A DNA stretch of 53,921 nt from Flavobacteriaceae bacterium (GTDB taxonomy: Bacteria > Bacteroidota > Bacteroidia > Flavobacteriales > Flavobacteriaceae), in the NCBI GenBank assembly GCA_002694465.1, contig NZMG01000002.1:1-53921 (forward strand), read 5' to 3'. Of the stretch, positions 44,071-53,617 are shown piece after piece. Under the pieces are notes generated by a model. That model did no database searches, had not been told where the DNA came from, and saw only the letters and a list, made by a program, of their open reading frames with translations. The stretch's first letter is position 1, and every line of letters starts with the position of its first letter. Position numbers and translations under genes: made by a program.

Positions 44071-44994
44071 TTAGAAACCGTAAGTAACACCAATTCCTAA
44101 GGCTTCACGAATTTGGAATGCTTGTACCGCATTATCATCATAAATCGCTTGGAAAGCTACATTAGCAGTTATCCATTTGTTAATAGACATTACCAAATTT
44201 GCGGTATAATCTACATCCACATTTTGAGGATTGTCAAGGTAGTTGCTGTATAGGTTTAAAATATTTTCAAAAGAAATATTATCCATTAGCTTAAACTTAG
44301 CATAAGCATTAATCGATGCTCCAAACTCAAAACGCATCGATTCGTTTGCTTCTACACCAAAGTATCCACCCGCTTCGTTAAAAGCATCAATAGTTGCTTG
44401 GTCGTTTCCAACATTGGTAAAGTCACCATTCACAAAAATAAGTTTTGCTGTAGCTGGTGAAACATTCACAAATAAATTGTCATTTTTCTTCCAAAGCATA
44501 CCTGGACCCGTTTGAAGATAAGCTGGTGAAAAAGCTTTTGTAGTTTCTGTTCTTATTTCGTCACCATTGGTGTCTTCACCATAAACATAACCAGAAGTCA
44601 TTTGTGTTTTAAAATTCAAGAAATACGAATAGTACCAATTGCTTTCACTTATTTGTTTTCCTAGGATAGAATTAATTTCAAAACGGTCACTCGTTTTACG
44701 GGTAAACTCTTGGTCTTTGGTTTTGCTAATTCCGTAATCAACTAACAAGCGATTATCCCAGCTCCAATCACCACTACGGTAGTTTGCAGTGTAAGAAAGA
44801 TTAAGATTGGCTGCGTAGTTAGATGTTCCTCCACCAGTCCATTCTGCGTTAAAAGCAGATTGGCTAAATAGTAATGAGACATTACCTTCTTTGGTCCATC
44901 CATCTTTTGGACCTTCTTCTGTAGTTGCATCATCTTGAGCAAAAGAAAACTGAATAGTACCTAATAACAATACGAATAGGGCAATTTTTTTCAT
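44071..44994 (-). CDS. DUF3078 domain outer-membrane protein
   Basis: 307 residues. Signal peptide 1-19 (SFAQ), then a DUF3078 barrel: GWTKEGNVSLLFSQSAFNAE, WTGGGTSNYAANLNLSYTAN, DWSWDNRLLVDYGISKTKD and repeating amphipathic strands to the C-terminal Phe (GIGVTYGF). It should be an outer-membrane beta-barrel of unknown function. A perfect -7 box TACTTTTG (45019-45026 on the minus strand) lies 24 bp upstream. Confidence 0.9.
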   Translation of the reverse strand: MKKIALFVLLLGTIQFSFAQDDATTEEGPKDGWTKEGNVSLLFSQSAFNAEWTGGGTSNYAANLNLSYTANYRSGDWSWDNRLLVDYGISKTKDQEFTRKTSDRFEINSILGKQISESNWYYSYFLNFKTQMTSGYVYGEDTNGDEIRTETTKAFSPAYLQTGPGMLWKKNDNLFVNVSPATAKLIFVNGDFTNVGNDQATIDAFNEAGGYFGVEANESMRFEFGASINAYAKFKLMDNISFENILNLYSNYLDNPQNVDVDYTANLVMSINKWITANVAFQAIYDDNAVQAFQIREALGIGVTYGF

Positions 44995-45018
44995 TGTTTA
45001 ATTTTTATAAATTTTCCG

Positions 45019-45026
45019 CAAAAGTA
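45019..45026 (-). promoter_or_regulatory. -7 box of the DUF3078 gene
   Basis: TACTTTTG on the minus strand matches TAnnTTTG exactly, 24 bp before the start codon. Confidence 0.5.
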
Positions 45027-45108
45027 CTATTTCCTACAAATTTTGAATCCTAAATAAGAAAAAGAAAGAATGGTTTTCGATGAAAAATAACTTTTTACCT
45101 AACAAATA

Positions 45109-45612
45109 CTACTTTTTGTATAAGGGAACCGAAGAACAAGCCTCCCCATACATCACACTTTTGGCAATAGGCTGAAGCTTTTGTGCCAACAAAACAAAAG
45201 CATTTTCAGGAATGGGTTTGTGCGCACAACCCTTAATAATAATGGGTTTGTCTTTAAATGAAGTAAGGTCCATCCTCGCAATTATTTCTGAAAAAAGAAG
45301 GGTTTCTAAATCGTTTAAAGTCCCAACAATTACTTTTTTTGCTGTTCCAACTAATTGTAACGAAACAAGCATATACGCCCATCCAGGGATGATGGCTTCG
45401 GTGGTACAATGAAGTGCCACATATGCATCTTTAAATTCTGAAAGAAGTAGGTTTTTTACATGGCTACGGAATTCTTTTTCACGAAGGATAACTCCTTCAA
45501 ATAACCAGGGAGATATATCGAGTTCGATTCTTTTCCCTTCAGGATAGAAATCTTCCAAATCAAACGTGACTAAGGCACTATTGGCCACTCTATTTACAAT
45601 ATCTCCTTCCAT
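45109..45612 (-). CDS. DUF2480 family protein
   Basis: 167 residues. The Bacteroidota-specific DUF2480 pattern is clear: LEDFYPEGKRIELDISPWLFEGVILREKEFR-like opening (residues about 19-48) and IIPGWAYMLV and VIVGTLNDLETLLF. A soluble cytoplasmic protein, function unknown. It is the last gene of the Suf run and overlaps the DUF59 gene by one base (TAATG), so a role linked to Fe-S maturation is plausible but unproven. Confidence 0.9.
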   Translation of the reverse strand: MEGDIVNRVANSALVTFDLEDFYPEGKRIELDISPWLFEGVILREKEFRSHVKNLLLSEFKDAYVALHCTTEAIIPGWAYMLVSLQLVGTAKKVIVGTLNDLETLLFSEIIARMDLTSFKDKPIIIKGCAHKPIPENAFVLLAQKLQPIAKSVMYGEACSSVPLYKK

Positions 45613-45938
45613 TAAAGCATTCCCAATTCAAGTTTGGCTTCTTCGCTCATTAAATCTTGGCTCCAAGGTGGATCGAAAGTAATTTCAACCTCAGCGTCTT
45701 TCACCAATTTGATACTTTTTACTTTTTCTTCAACCTCTAGCGGTAAAGATTCGGCTACAGGGCAATTGGGTGTAGTAAGCGTCATCAAAATTTTTACTTT
45801 GCTGTCTTCATTTACAAACACATCGTAAATTAAGCCTAGTTCATAAATGTCCACAGGGATTTCCGGGTCAAAAATGGTTTTAAGCACTTTTACTATTTTT
45901 TCACCTAATTCGGTTGTATCAATTTCTGTTGTACTCAT
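45612..45938 (-). CDS. DUF59 / SufT-like metal-sulfur cluster assembly factor
   Basis: 108 residues, MIP18-like fold. Motifs DPEIPVDIYELGLIYDV (about 23-39), LTTPNCPVAESLPLEVE (with the conserved Cys that may carry a cluster) and VEITFDPPWSQDLMSEEAK are those of SufT-type proteins, which help deliver Fe-S clusters to client enzymes. Tightly placed between sufE (2 bp gap) and DUF2480 (one-base overlap). Confidence 0.9.
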   Translation of the reverse strand: MSTTEIDTTELGEKIVKVLKTIFDPEIPVDIYELGLIYDVFVNEDSKVKILMTLTTPNCPVAESLPLEVEEKVKSIKLVKDAEVEITFDPPWSQDLMSEEAKLELGML

Positions 45939-45940
45939 GG

Positions 45941-46366
45941 TTATTTTTTTTGCTGGGCTTGAAAGGCCACCGCGTATAATTTCATTTGTTTAATCATAGA
46001 CACCAATCCGTTAGCACGAGTAGGGGAAAGGTGTTCTTTTAATCCAATTTCATCGATAAAGGAAGTATCTGCGTTTATTATGGTTTCTGGCAATTGATTT
46101 GAAAAAACACGAATCAATACCGCAATAATTCCTTTGGTAATAATCGCATCACTGTCTGCCGTAAATACTACTTTGCCGTCTGTCATTTCCGCGTGAAGCC
46201 ACACTTTACTCTGGCATCCCTTTATGAGCTTCTCCTCGGTTTTTAAAGAAGCATCAATTAACGGTAATGATTTTCCAAGTTCAATGAGGTGTTCATATTT
46301 GTCCATCCAGTCATCGAAGAGTGAAAACTCATCAATTAATTCTTCTTGTATGGTGGTTATTGTCAT
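45941..46366 (-). CDS. sufE: SufE family sulfur acceptor
   Basis: 141 residues. SufE accepts persulfide from SufS on a conserved Cys; here KGCQSKVWLHAE (Cys about residue 50) is that site. The sequence around it (LPLIDASLKTEEKLIKGC) and the C-terminal LSPTRANGLVSMIKQMKLYA are diagnostic. Co-transcribed with the META lipoprotein upstream: the two abut (46366/46367), stop-to-start. Confidence 0.93.
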   Translation of the reverse strand: MTITTIQEELIDEFSLFDDWMDKYEHLIELGKSLPLIDASLKTEEKLIKGCQSKVWLHAEMTDGKVVFTADSDAIITKGIIAVLIRVFSNQLPETIINADTSFIDEIGLKEHLSPTRANGLVSMIKQMKLYAVAFQAQQKK

Positions 46367-46798
46367 TTAATCTTCAGTTACTTCTTTATTTGCCTTGAGC
46401 AATACTGTTCTGTCGGTTTTGGAGTATAATGTTAACACTCGGTTTTGGATGTCGTAAGACCCTGTATTGTTAAGTGCGCTTATAAATGCATTTTCTACAT
46501 CCATGATGGGTTGATCGCACGCCATTTCGGTGGAACCAATATCACTAAATGAAAGCGCATATAAATCTAAAGCATAGCTTCCAAAAAAGGAGTTACAGCC
46601 TGTATTACCTCGTATGGTTTTGTCCAAGGCATAAAAGCGAATATTTGGAGCTTTTTCAGTAATGATATTTCCGTTAATTTCGGTAACATTATAGTTTCCT
46701 GAAAGTTGTACGTTTCCAGCAGTGTCTATCACTTTTTTCGTTTCGTCACAACTCATTACTAAAATTGTAGTCAATAAAATTAAGAGTATATTTTTCAT
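46367..46798 (-). CDS. META domain lipoprotein within the Suf operon
   Basis: 143 residues. A lipoprotein signal (MKKNILLILLTTILVMSC, Cys at 17 or 18) and a META domain: GNYNVTEINGN, the TGCNSFFGSYAL block with its conserved Cys, and DVENAFISALNNTGSYDIQ. META (HslJ-like) proteins sit in the outer membrane or periplasm; function poorly known. Its place between sufS and sufE is unusual because the rest of the operon is cytoplasmic. No promoter is evident in the 64-bp gap after sufS. Confidence 0.85.
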   Translation of the reverse strand: MKNILLILLTTILVMSCDETKKVIDTAGNVQLSGNYNVTEINGNIITEKAPNIRFYALDKTIRGNTGCNSFFGSYALDLYALSFSDIGSTEMACDQPIMDVENAFISALNNTGSYDIQNRVLTLYSKTDRTVLLKANKEVTED

Positions 46799-46862
46799 AT
46801 CGATGATGGTTTCATTTGTTCTAAGATACTATATTTCTTTACGTCAAACTTTTAAAAATCTG

Positions 46863-48080
46863 TTAACTAAGCATCATTTTTGCTCTTTTTACAGCTTCAA
46901 CAAGTTTATCGACTTCTTCTTTGGTATTATAAAACGAAAAGGATGCACGAACCGTTCCAGGAATTTTATAATAATCCATAATAGGTTGTGCACAATGGTG
47001 CCCTGTCCTAACCGCAATGCCTAATTTATCTACAATAGTACCCACATCGTAGGGATGAATTCCATCCAAATTGAAAGAAATAACCGAGGTTTTATTTTTT
47101 GAAGTACCATAAATTTTTAAGCCTTCAATTTTCAATAGCTCTGAGGTTGCGTAGCTTAAAAGCCCATCTTCGTAAGTAGCAATTTCTTGAAAACCAATTT
47201 CATTTAAGTAATCAATGGCTACTCCAAAGGCAATTCCACCAGCAATATTGGGTGTACCCGCTTCAAATTTATGGGGTAGCCCGGCATAGGTGGTTTTTTC
47301 GAAAGTCACTTCTTTAATCATTTCACCACCTCCTTGGTAGGGAGGTAATTTTTCAAGCCATTCTTTTTTTCCATAGAGTATACCAACACCTGTTGGACCA
47401 CACATTTTGTGTGCAGAGGTCACATAGAAATCAACATCCAAGGCTTTTAAATTGGGTTTTATATGAGCACAGGATTGTGCACCATCTATTAACACGGCTG
47501 CCCCAACTTTATGAGCTTTATTGATAATTTCCTCAATGGGATTGATTGTTCCCAAGGCATTGGATACGTGATTTAAAAAAACGAGTTTCGTGTTTTCTGA
47601 AAGTAATTTTTCAAAATCCTCCATGACCAATTCGCCCGTTTCATTCATAGGTATTACCTTCAAAGTGGCATCTGTTCTTTCGCACAACATTTGCCACGGA
47701 ACAATATTAGAGTGATGTTCCATAGCCGAAACGAGTACTTCATCTCCTTTTTTTAGAATAGAGGAGAATCCGTTTGCCACTAGATTAATAGCATGAGTAG
47801 TTCCAGAAGTGAAAATAACCTCTTCGGGATGTATTATACCAAAGTGATTCTGAATTTTTTTTCGCGCAACCTCATACGCATCGGTAGCTTCTTGTGATAG
47901 TGTGTGTACCCAACGATGAATATTAGCATTGTAATTTGAATAATAATCTACCATGCAGTCAATAACTGCTTGTGGTTTTTGTGAAGTAGCGGCATTGTCC
48001 AAATACACCAAAGGATGTCCATTTACTTTGCGCTTAAGTATAGGAAAATCTTCGCGTATTTTTTGGACATCGAAACTCAC
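46863..48080 (-). CDS. sufS: Cysteine desulfurase SufS
   Basis: 405 residues. PLP enzyme that removes sulfur from cysteine. The start codon is GTG (48078-48080), supported by the family N-terminus MSFDVQKIREDFPIL. PLP Lys is in YVTSAHKMCGPTGVGILYG (about residue 227) and the active Cys in RTGHHCAQPIMDYY (about 363). Lies 22 bp after sufD. Confidence 0.96.
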   Translation of the reverse strand: MSFDVQKIREDFPILKRKVNGHPLVYLDNAATSQKPQAVIDCMVDYYSNYNANIHRWVHTLSQEATDAYEVARKKIQNHFGIIHPEEVIFTSGTTHAINLVANGFSSILKKGDEVLVSAMEHHSNIVPWQMLCERTDATLKVIPMNETGELVMEDFEKLLSENTKLVFLNHVSNALGTINPIEEIINKAHKVGAAVLIDGAQSCAHIKPNLKALDVDFYVTSAHKMCGPTGVGILYGKKEWLEKLPPYQGGGEMIKEVTFEKTTYAGLPHKFEAGTPNIAGGIAFGVAIDYLNEIGFQEIATYEDGLLSYATSELLKIEGLKIYGTSKNKTSVISFNLDGIHPYDVGTIVDKLGIAVRTGHHCAQPIMDYYKIPGTVRASFSFYNTKEEVDKLVEAVKRAKMMLS

Positions 48081-48102
48081 ACAACTAATTTTAAGGTGTT
48101 TT

Positions 48103-49416
48103 TTATAAATTGAATCCTAAACTCACACCAATTTTATTGGCAATAAGTTTATTGATTCGCTTTTTTAGTTCGGGAATTTTAACGCTTTCCAAAACATTGT
48201 TTGCAAAAGCATACATTAACAAGGCACGAGCTTCTTTTTCACCAATACCTCGAGAACGAAGATAAAACATAGCCTCATCGTCTAATTGGCCAATCGTACA
48301 GCCGTGAGAACATCTCACATCATCGGCAAAAATTTCCAATTGAGGTTTTGAGTTAATGGTAGCTTTATCGCTTATGAGAATGTTGTTGTTTTGCTGAAAA
48401 GCATCCAATTTTTGAGCATCTTTTTCAACGAGGATTTTTCCGTTAAAAACCCCTGTAGAGTTATCATCAAAAATTCCCTTATAATCTTGGTGACTTTCAC
48501 AATTAGGAGCAATATGGTGTACTAATGTGTTGTGGTCTACGTGCTGTTTTTCTTCTAGAATAGTAACTCCTTTTAAAATTGAGTTACAGTGCTCTCCATA
48601 TTGATAGAAGTTGAGGTTGTTTCTAATTAGCTTTCCTCCAAAAGAAAATGTATGCACACTACAAACGCTGTCACGTTCTTGCTTTATATAGGTGTTGTCT
48701 ATTAACGAAGCCGAAGGCAAGTCGTTTTGTATTTTATAATAATCTACGAACGCTCTTTTTTCGGTGAAAATTTCAGTAACCGAATTAGTTAATACAGCAT
48801 TTTCTGAAAGACTTTGATGACGTTCAATAATTTGAATATGAGCGTTCTCACCAACAATAATTAAGTTACGCGGTTGAAGCATTAAGGCTGTTTCGGAACC
48901 TGTGTAAAAGTTAATTATTTCGACCGGTTTTTGAACCTCTTTATGTTTCGGGATATATATATAGGCTCCTTCTTTGGCAAATGCCGTATTTAATGAAGTA
49001 AGACTATCTTCTTTGGCTACCTTGTTAAAATAAGTTTCTATTACAGGCTTGTACTTATCTTTACTCAATGCCGCAGATAATAAGCAAATATCCATTCCAT
49101 CGTGAGTTGTTGACGACAAGAATGAACTGTAAACACCATCGACAAACACAATTTTAAAAGTGTCGATTTCGTGTAAAAAATATTTTCTTACCTCTTTAAA
49201 CTCAATAGTTGTTTCCTTTTTAGGAAAAATACTATAGTCTTCTTTTAAAAGAGCGTTAAGCGATGTGTATTTCCAAGCCTCCTCTTTTTTTGATGGAAAG
49301 CCATGACTTTCAAACGTTTTAATGGCTTTATTTCGAAGATCGTGGATAGGCGAATCGTCTTCCAAATAATCTTCAAAAGCTAGGTAGGAGGAGAGTATTT
49401 TTTCTTTTAAACTCAT
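48103..49416 (-). CDS. sufD: Fe-S cluster assembly scaffold subunit SufD
   Basis: 437 residues. Partner of SufB in the SufBC2D scaffold. The beta-helix core is visible (EVQKPVEIINFYTG, NAHIQIIERHQSL, DYKGIFDDNSTGVFNGKILV) with the C-terminal helices KEARALLMYAFANNVL. It follows sufC by 3 bp and precedes sufS. Confidence 0.95.
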   Translation of the reverse strand: MSLKEKILSSYLAFEDYLEDDSPIHDLRNKAIKTFESHGFPSKKEEAWKYTSLNALLKEDYSIFPKKETTIEFKEVRKYFLHEIDTFKIVFVDGVYSSFLSSTTHDGMDICLLSAALSKDKYKPVIETYFNKVAKEDSLTSLNTAFAKEGAYIYIPKHKEVQKPVEIINFYTGSETALMLQPRNLIIVGENAHIQIIERHQSLSENAVLTNSVTEIFTEKRAFVDYYKIQNDLPSASLIDNTYIKQERDSVCSVHTFSFGGKLIRNNLNFYQYGEHCNSILKGVTILEEKQHVDHNTLVHHIAPNCESHQDYKGIFDDNSTGVFNGKILVEKDAQKLDAFQQNNNILISDKATINSKPQLEIFADDVRCSHGCTIGQLDDEAMFYLRSRGIGEKEARALLMYAFANNVLESVKIPELKKRINKLIANKIGVSLGFNL

Positions 49417-49419
49417 TTG

Positions 49420-50172
49420 TTATGCTTTCACTTCTTCTTTAATCCAATCGTATCCTTTTTCTTCTAATTGATAAGCCAATTCTTTGCTTCCAGATTTTAC
49501 AATTTTTCCGTCCATTAATACGTGAACATAATCGGGTACGATATAGTCTAGTAGGCGTTGGTAATGTGTAATAACAATTACTGCATTATCAGCATTTCTC
49601 AACTTGTTAACTCCGTTAGCAACAATTTTAAGGGCATCGATATCAAGACCAGAATCGGTTTCGTCAAGGATGGCCAATTTCGGCTCCATCATAGCGAGTT
49701 GGAATATCTCATTTCGCTTCTTTTCTCCTCCAGAGAATCCCTCATTTAAGGAGCGTGATAAAAACTTACGGTCAATTTCCAGTAAATCTGCTTTTTCCTT
49801 AATTTTTTTAAGCATTTCGGCAGCTGGCATATCTTCTTGCCCTTTGGCTTTTCGGGTTTCGTTAATGGCTGTTTTAATAAAATTGGTCACCGAAACACCT
49901 GGAATTTCAACAGGATATTGAAAAGAGAGAAACACTCCTTTATGAGCTCTTTCTTCTGGGTCTAGCTCTTTAATATCTTCTCCTTCGAGTTCGATACCAC
50001 CTTTGGTTACTTCAAATTCATCTTTTCCAGCAATTACTGAGGCTAATGTACTTTTCCCAGAACCATTAGGTCCCATAATAGCATGTACTTCCCCTGGATT
50101 AACCGTAAGGTTAATTCCCTTTAAAATATCTTTATCTTCTACACTTGCGTGTAAGTTTTTAATTTTCAGCAT
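49420..50172 (-). CDS. sufC: Fe-S assembly ATPase SufC
   Basis: 250 residues. ABC-type ATPase: Walker A GPNGSGKST (about 35-43), signature LNEGFSGGEKKRNEIFQL (about 143-160), Walker B LAILDETDSGLD and the switch His in VIVITHYQRLL. It powers the SufBCD scaffold. Two bases separate it from the lipoprotein gene upstream. Confidence 0.97.
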   Translation of the reverse strand: MLKIKNLHASVEDKDILKGINLTVNPGEVHAIMGPNGSGKSTLASVIAGKDEFEVTKGGIELEGEDIKELDPEERAHKGVFLSFQYPVEIPGVSVTNFIKTAINETRKAKGQEDMPAAEMLKKIKEKADLLEIDRKFLSRSLNEGFSGGEKKRNEIFQLAMMEPKLAILDETDSGLDIDALKIVANGVNKLRNADNAVIVITHYQRLLDYIVPDYVHVLMDGKIVKSGSKELAYQLEEKGYDWIKEEVKA

Positions 50173-50174
50173 AA

Positions 50175-50603
50175 TTAGCTTTTCTTTTCTTCAATTTTAA
50201 TATCTATTTCTGCTGGCGCATCGCTTACAGAAACTATTTCTTTTATTGTAATAATTTGTTCCCAAACCTTTTCTCCTCTTTCATAGGCAGGATTCACCTC
50301 AACTACTCCTTTTACAACTACAGGAACCATGTCGTATTCTTCTTTCTTTATTGGGGCAATTTTATCTCCTAATTCTTTTGCCATATCATCCATGGTCACA
50401 GCGTAGATAAAATGAGTGCCTTTTAAAACAGCACCATCATTAGAATAAAAATATTCTCCGGCATAGGATGGAAGTGTGTTTTGCATGAGTTTTGTTGAAT
50501 TACTCTCACTACTTTCTACTGCTTCAGAATTTTTTTCAGAATTTTTACAAGAAACTATGCTTAATGAAAGCAAAACGGTCATTGTAAGTAGTACTTTTTT
50601 CAT
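50175..50603 (-). CDS. Hypothetical lipoprotein between sufB and sufC
   Basis: 142 residues. Lipoprotein signal (MKKVLLTMTVLLSLSIVSC, Cys at 19), a Ser/Glu/Asn-rich linker, and a compact alpha/beta region (AGEYFYSNDGAVLKGTHFIYAVTMDDMAKELGD) ending in acidic and Lys repeats. I do not recognise the family. It sits inside the Suf operon with gaps of 12 and 2 bp, so it is co-expressed, although its product should leave the cytoplasm. Confidence 0.7.
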   Translation of the reverse strand: MKKVLLTMTVLLSLSIVSCKNSEKNSEAVESSESNSTKLMQNTLPSYAGEYFYSNDGAVLKGTHFIYAVTMDDMAKELGDKIAPIKKEEYDMVPVVVKGVVEVNPAYERGEKVWEQIITIKEIVSVSDAPAEIDIKIEEKKS

Positions 50604-50615
50604 TGTATTTAATTT

Positions 50616-52064
50616 TTATCCTACGGAACCTTCTAAACTAATTTCTAATAATTTTTGTGCTTCCACGGCAAATTCCATGGGTAGCTTATTTAAAACTTCT
50701 TTACTAAATCCATTTACAATAAGAGCAATGGCCTTCTCGGTATCAATACCTCTTTGATTGCAATAAAATATTTGGTCTTCCCCAATTTTACTGGTAGTAG
50801 CTTCGTGTTCTACCTTCGCCGATTTATTGTTAGCTTCAATGTAAGGAAAGGTATGCGCCCCACAATTATTACCCATTAATAATGAATCACATTGAGAGAA
50901 ATTACGAGCATTATCTGCACGAGGACTTATTTTTACTAAGCCACGATAACTGTTTTGTGATTTACCAGCAGAGATTCCTTTTGAAATAATTGTACTTCGG
51001 GTATTTTTTCCTAAGTGAATCATTTTTGTCCCGGTATCCGCTTGCTGATAATTATTGGTCACTGCAATTGAATAAAACTCTCCAATAGAATTATCACCTT
51101 TAAGCACACAACTTGGATATTTCCAAGTAACAGCACTTCCGGTTTCTACCTGTGTCCAAGATATTTTTGCATTCTTTTCGCAAATGCCCCTTTTGGTTAC
51201 AAAATTGAATACTCCTCCCTTTCCATCTTTTCCTCCAGGATACCAGTTTTGAACTGTTGAATATTTTATTTCAGCATCGTCAAGAGCAATTAATTCTACC
51301 ACCGCTGCGTGTAATTGGTTTTCATCACGACTTGGGGCAGTACAGCCTTCCAAATAGCTTACATAGCTTCCTTCGTCTGCAATAACAAGGGTGCGTTCAA
51401 ATTGTCCCGTACCTGCTTGGTTAATTCGGAAATAGGTGGAAAGTTCCATAGGGCAACGCACTCCTTTTGGGATATAACAAAAAGAACCATCACTAAAAAC
51501 AGCACTATTTAACGCTGCATAAAAATTGTCTTTTTGTGGAACCACACTACCAATATATTTTTTTACTAGTTCTGGATGTTTTTGAATGGCTTCAGAAATG
51601 GAACAAAAGATAATTCCTTTTTCAGATAATGTTTTTTTAAAGGTTGTTGCAACAGAAACTGAATCCATAACAATATCAACGGCAACCCCAGTTAGTTTTT
51701 TTTGCTCATCAAGAGAAATACCTAATTTGTTGAAGGTTTCCAGTAATTCTGGGTCTACATCTTCAAGACTTTCATATTTTTTCTTTGATCCAGGAGCTGA
51801 GTAATATGAGATATTTTGAAAGTTGGGCTTTTCGTAGGTTACATTGGCCCACTCTGGCTCTACCATTTCTTTCCAAGCTTTAAAGGCTTCTAATCGCCAT
51901 TCGGTCATCCATTCGGGTTCTTCTTTTTTAAGTGAGATAGCCCGAACGATATCTTCATTTAAACCCACAGGAAATGTATCCGATTCTATATCGGTATAAA
52001 AGCCGTACTCATATTCCTTTGTTTCCAGCTCTTTTTTTAAATCGTCTTCAGTGAATTTTCCCAT
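50616..52064 (-). CDS. sufB: Fe-S cluster assembly protein SufB
   Basis: 482 residues from the ATG at 52062-52064 (a TTG four codons upstream is in frame; [13 protein letters not shown] fits the family better). SufB carries the scaffold site: the [21 protein letters not shown] block, [21 protein letters not shown] and the C-terminal [21 protein letters not shown]. It follows sufA by 18 bp. Confidence 0.96.
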   Translation of the reverse strand: MGKFTEDDLKKELETKEYEYGFYTDIESDTFPVGLNEDIVRAISLKKEEPEWMTEWRLEAFKAWKEMVEPEWANVTYEKPNFQNISYYSAPGSKKKYESLEDVDPELLETFNKLGISLDEQKKLTGVAVDIVMDSVSVATTFKKTLSEKGIIFCSISEAIQKHPELVKKYIGSVVPQKDNFYAALNSAVFSDGSFCYIPKGVRCPMELSTYFRINQAGTGQFERTLVIADEGSYVSYLEGCTAPSRDENQLHAAVVELIALDDAEIKYSTVQNWYPGGKDGKGGVFNFVTKRGICEKNAKISWTQVETGSAVTWKYPSCVLKGDNSIGEFYSIAVTNNYQQADTGTKMIHLGKNTRSTIISKGISAGKSQNSYRGLVKISPRADNARNFSQCDSLLMGNNCGAHTFPYIEANNKSAKVEHEATTSKIGEDQIFYCNQRGIDTEKAIALIVNGFSKEVLNKLPMEFAVEAQKLLEISLEGSVG

Positions 52065-52082
52065 ATTCTTTTTCAATACATT

Positions 52083-52412
52083 TTAAAGTGAAAAGCTTTC
52101 TCCGCACCCACACGTTCTATTGGCATTAGGGTTATTAAAAACAAACCCCTTTCCATTAAGACCCCCACTATATTCAAGGGTAGTCCCAACCAAGTATAAA
52201 AAGCTTTTTTTGTTTACCACAATTTTAATCAGGTTGTCTTCAAATAGTTTGTCCTCTGGAGATTGATCTTTATCGAAAGTTAATTCGTAAGACAGTCCAG
52301 AACATCCACCACTTTTAACACCTACGCGCACATAATCCTTTTCAGGATTATAGCCCTCCTCACTCATTAATTGAGCAATTTTGGTTTTTGCAGTATCACT
52401 TACCTTAATCAT
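52083..52412 (-). CDS. HesB/IscA-type Fe-S carrier (SufA-like)
   Basis: 109 residues, A-type carrier. The three conserved Cys are in KSGGCSGLSYEL (about residue 37) and the C-terminal CGCGESFSL. It passes clusters from the scaffold to target proteins and is the first gene of the Suf operon. A perfect -7 box TATATTTG lies 29 bp upstream. Confidence 0.93.
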   Translation of the reverse strand: MIKVSDTAKTKIAQLMSEEGYNPEKDYVRVGVKSGGCSGLSYELTFDKDQSPEDKLFEDNLIKIVVNKKSFLYLVGTTLEYSGGLNGKGFVFNNPNANRTCGCGESFSL

Positions 52413-52441
52413 TTATATAGACTTGTTCTAAATTAAGTATG

Positions 52442-52449
52442 CAAATATA
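52442..52449 (-). promoter_or_regulatory. -7 box of the Suf operon
   Basis: TATATTTG on the minus strand, exact TAnnTTTG. No Fe-S regulator site (IscR-like) was recognised nearby. Confidence 0.5.
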
Positions 52450-52539
52450 CTGCAATTGGTTTGTTTAACCATAGAGGAGCTATATATTAAATACTATAAC
52501 ACTATAGATTTAGGTAATAATTAACAAAAAGAATTATTG

Positions 52540-53601
52540 TTAATTCTGAAAATCGGGATTGTTTATAAAGCTTGGGTCCGAAAGGGATAAAAGAAAGGCT
52601 TTTAGATCTGCTTTGTCCTCTTCAGAGAGATGTACACCCCCTTCGCCAACGGCTTTCATAAGAGGGTCTATTGTTTCAGAATAGACCAGGCCTTCACTAT
52701 AATGATTAATAACTTCATCCAGTGTTTCAAAGCGACCGTCGTGCATATAGGGTGCTGTAAAGGCCAAATTTCTTAAGGAGGGGGTTTTAAACTTACCGTC
52801 ATCCCTTGGGTCACCAGTTACATTACTTAACCCTTTGTCTATAAAGAATTCGTCAAGCCCATTATTATGAAATATATTATCTGTCCAGAGCGGGTTTAAA
52901 GGATTTCCATGGCAGTGAAAACAATCTCCTCTTGATTCATCTAAAAACACATTAAGTCCATTTGCTTCGGAAGGAGATAATTCTATTTCTCCTCTTTGAA
53001 ACTGATCGAATCGAGAGTTAGCCGAAATAAGTGTTCTCATAAATTGTGCAATGGCTTTAGAAACCATTGTAGAATCAATGGTTGTTGTTCCAAAGGCATC
53101 ATCAAATAAAACGGGATATTCTGTCGAATTTTGAAGCGAAGCAACCGCATCGGGCCAAGTATTAGCCATTTCAATAGGATTAGTAACTGGTTCAAAAATT
53201 TGATCCTCCAATGAACCAGCTCGACCATCCCAAAAGAATTTGCCATTGTAATTCCAAGCTAAGTTTTGAAGTGGCATGGAGTTTCTATTTCCGGCTTCTC
53301 CTGTAATTCCAATACTGAATTGCCTAGCATCACTAAACCCATTTTGGGGACTATGGCAGTCTGCACAAGATTGGGTGTTATTTGCCGATAAAATAGGATC
53401 GAAAAATAATTTCTTGCCTAATGCAACTCCTTCTACAGACATAGGGTTGTCGTCAGGAATAATTGGAGGTAAAATATTCTCTTCAAAAAAAGCGGGAATC
53501 TCTAAATTTAACGGCGTAGCTGTGTACGCCCCACCACCATCATCTTTATTACAAGAAATTAGTGTAAAAAGGAGTAGGAATAAAGCTAGCCCATATTTCA
53601 T
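52540..53601 (-). CDS. MauG/CCP-type di-haem cytochrome c peroxidase lipoprotein
   Basis: 353 residues. Lipoprotein signal (MKYGLALFLLLFTLISC, Cys at 17). Two c-type haem sites: CADCH (residues 79-83) and CFHCH (about 227). The stretch FFDPILSANNTQSCADCHSP and KTPSLRNLAFTAPYMHDGRFETLDEVINHY are standard for bacterial di-haem peroxidases. It reduces peroxide or modifies a partner protein in the periplasm. The MbnP-like gene directly upstream (16 bp gap) suggests the MbnH role: MbnH-type enzymes act on MbnP, oxidising a tryptophan in it. Confidence 0.9.
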   Translation of the reverse strand: MKYGLALFLLLFTLISCNKDDGGGAYTATPLNLEIPAFFEENILPPIIPDDNPMSVEGVALGKKLFFDPILSANNTQSCADCHSPQNGFSDARQFSIGITGEAGNRNSMPLQNLAWNYNGKFFWDGRAGSLEDQIFEPVTNPIEMANTWPDAVASLQNSTEYPVLFDDAFGTTTIDSTMVSKAIAQFMRTLISANSRFDQFQRGEIELSPSEANGLNVFLDESRGDCFHCHGNPLNPLWTDNIFHNNGLDEFFIDKGLSNVTGDPRDDGKFKTPSLRNLAFTAPYMHDGRFETLDEVINHYSEGLVYSETIDPLMKAVGEGGVHLSEEDKADLKAFLLSLSDPSFINNPDFQN

Positions 53602-53617
53602 TTAGATAAATTTAAAT

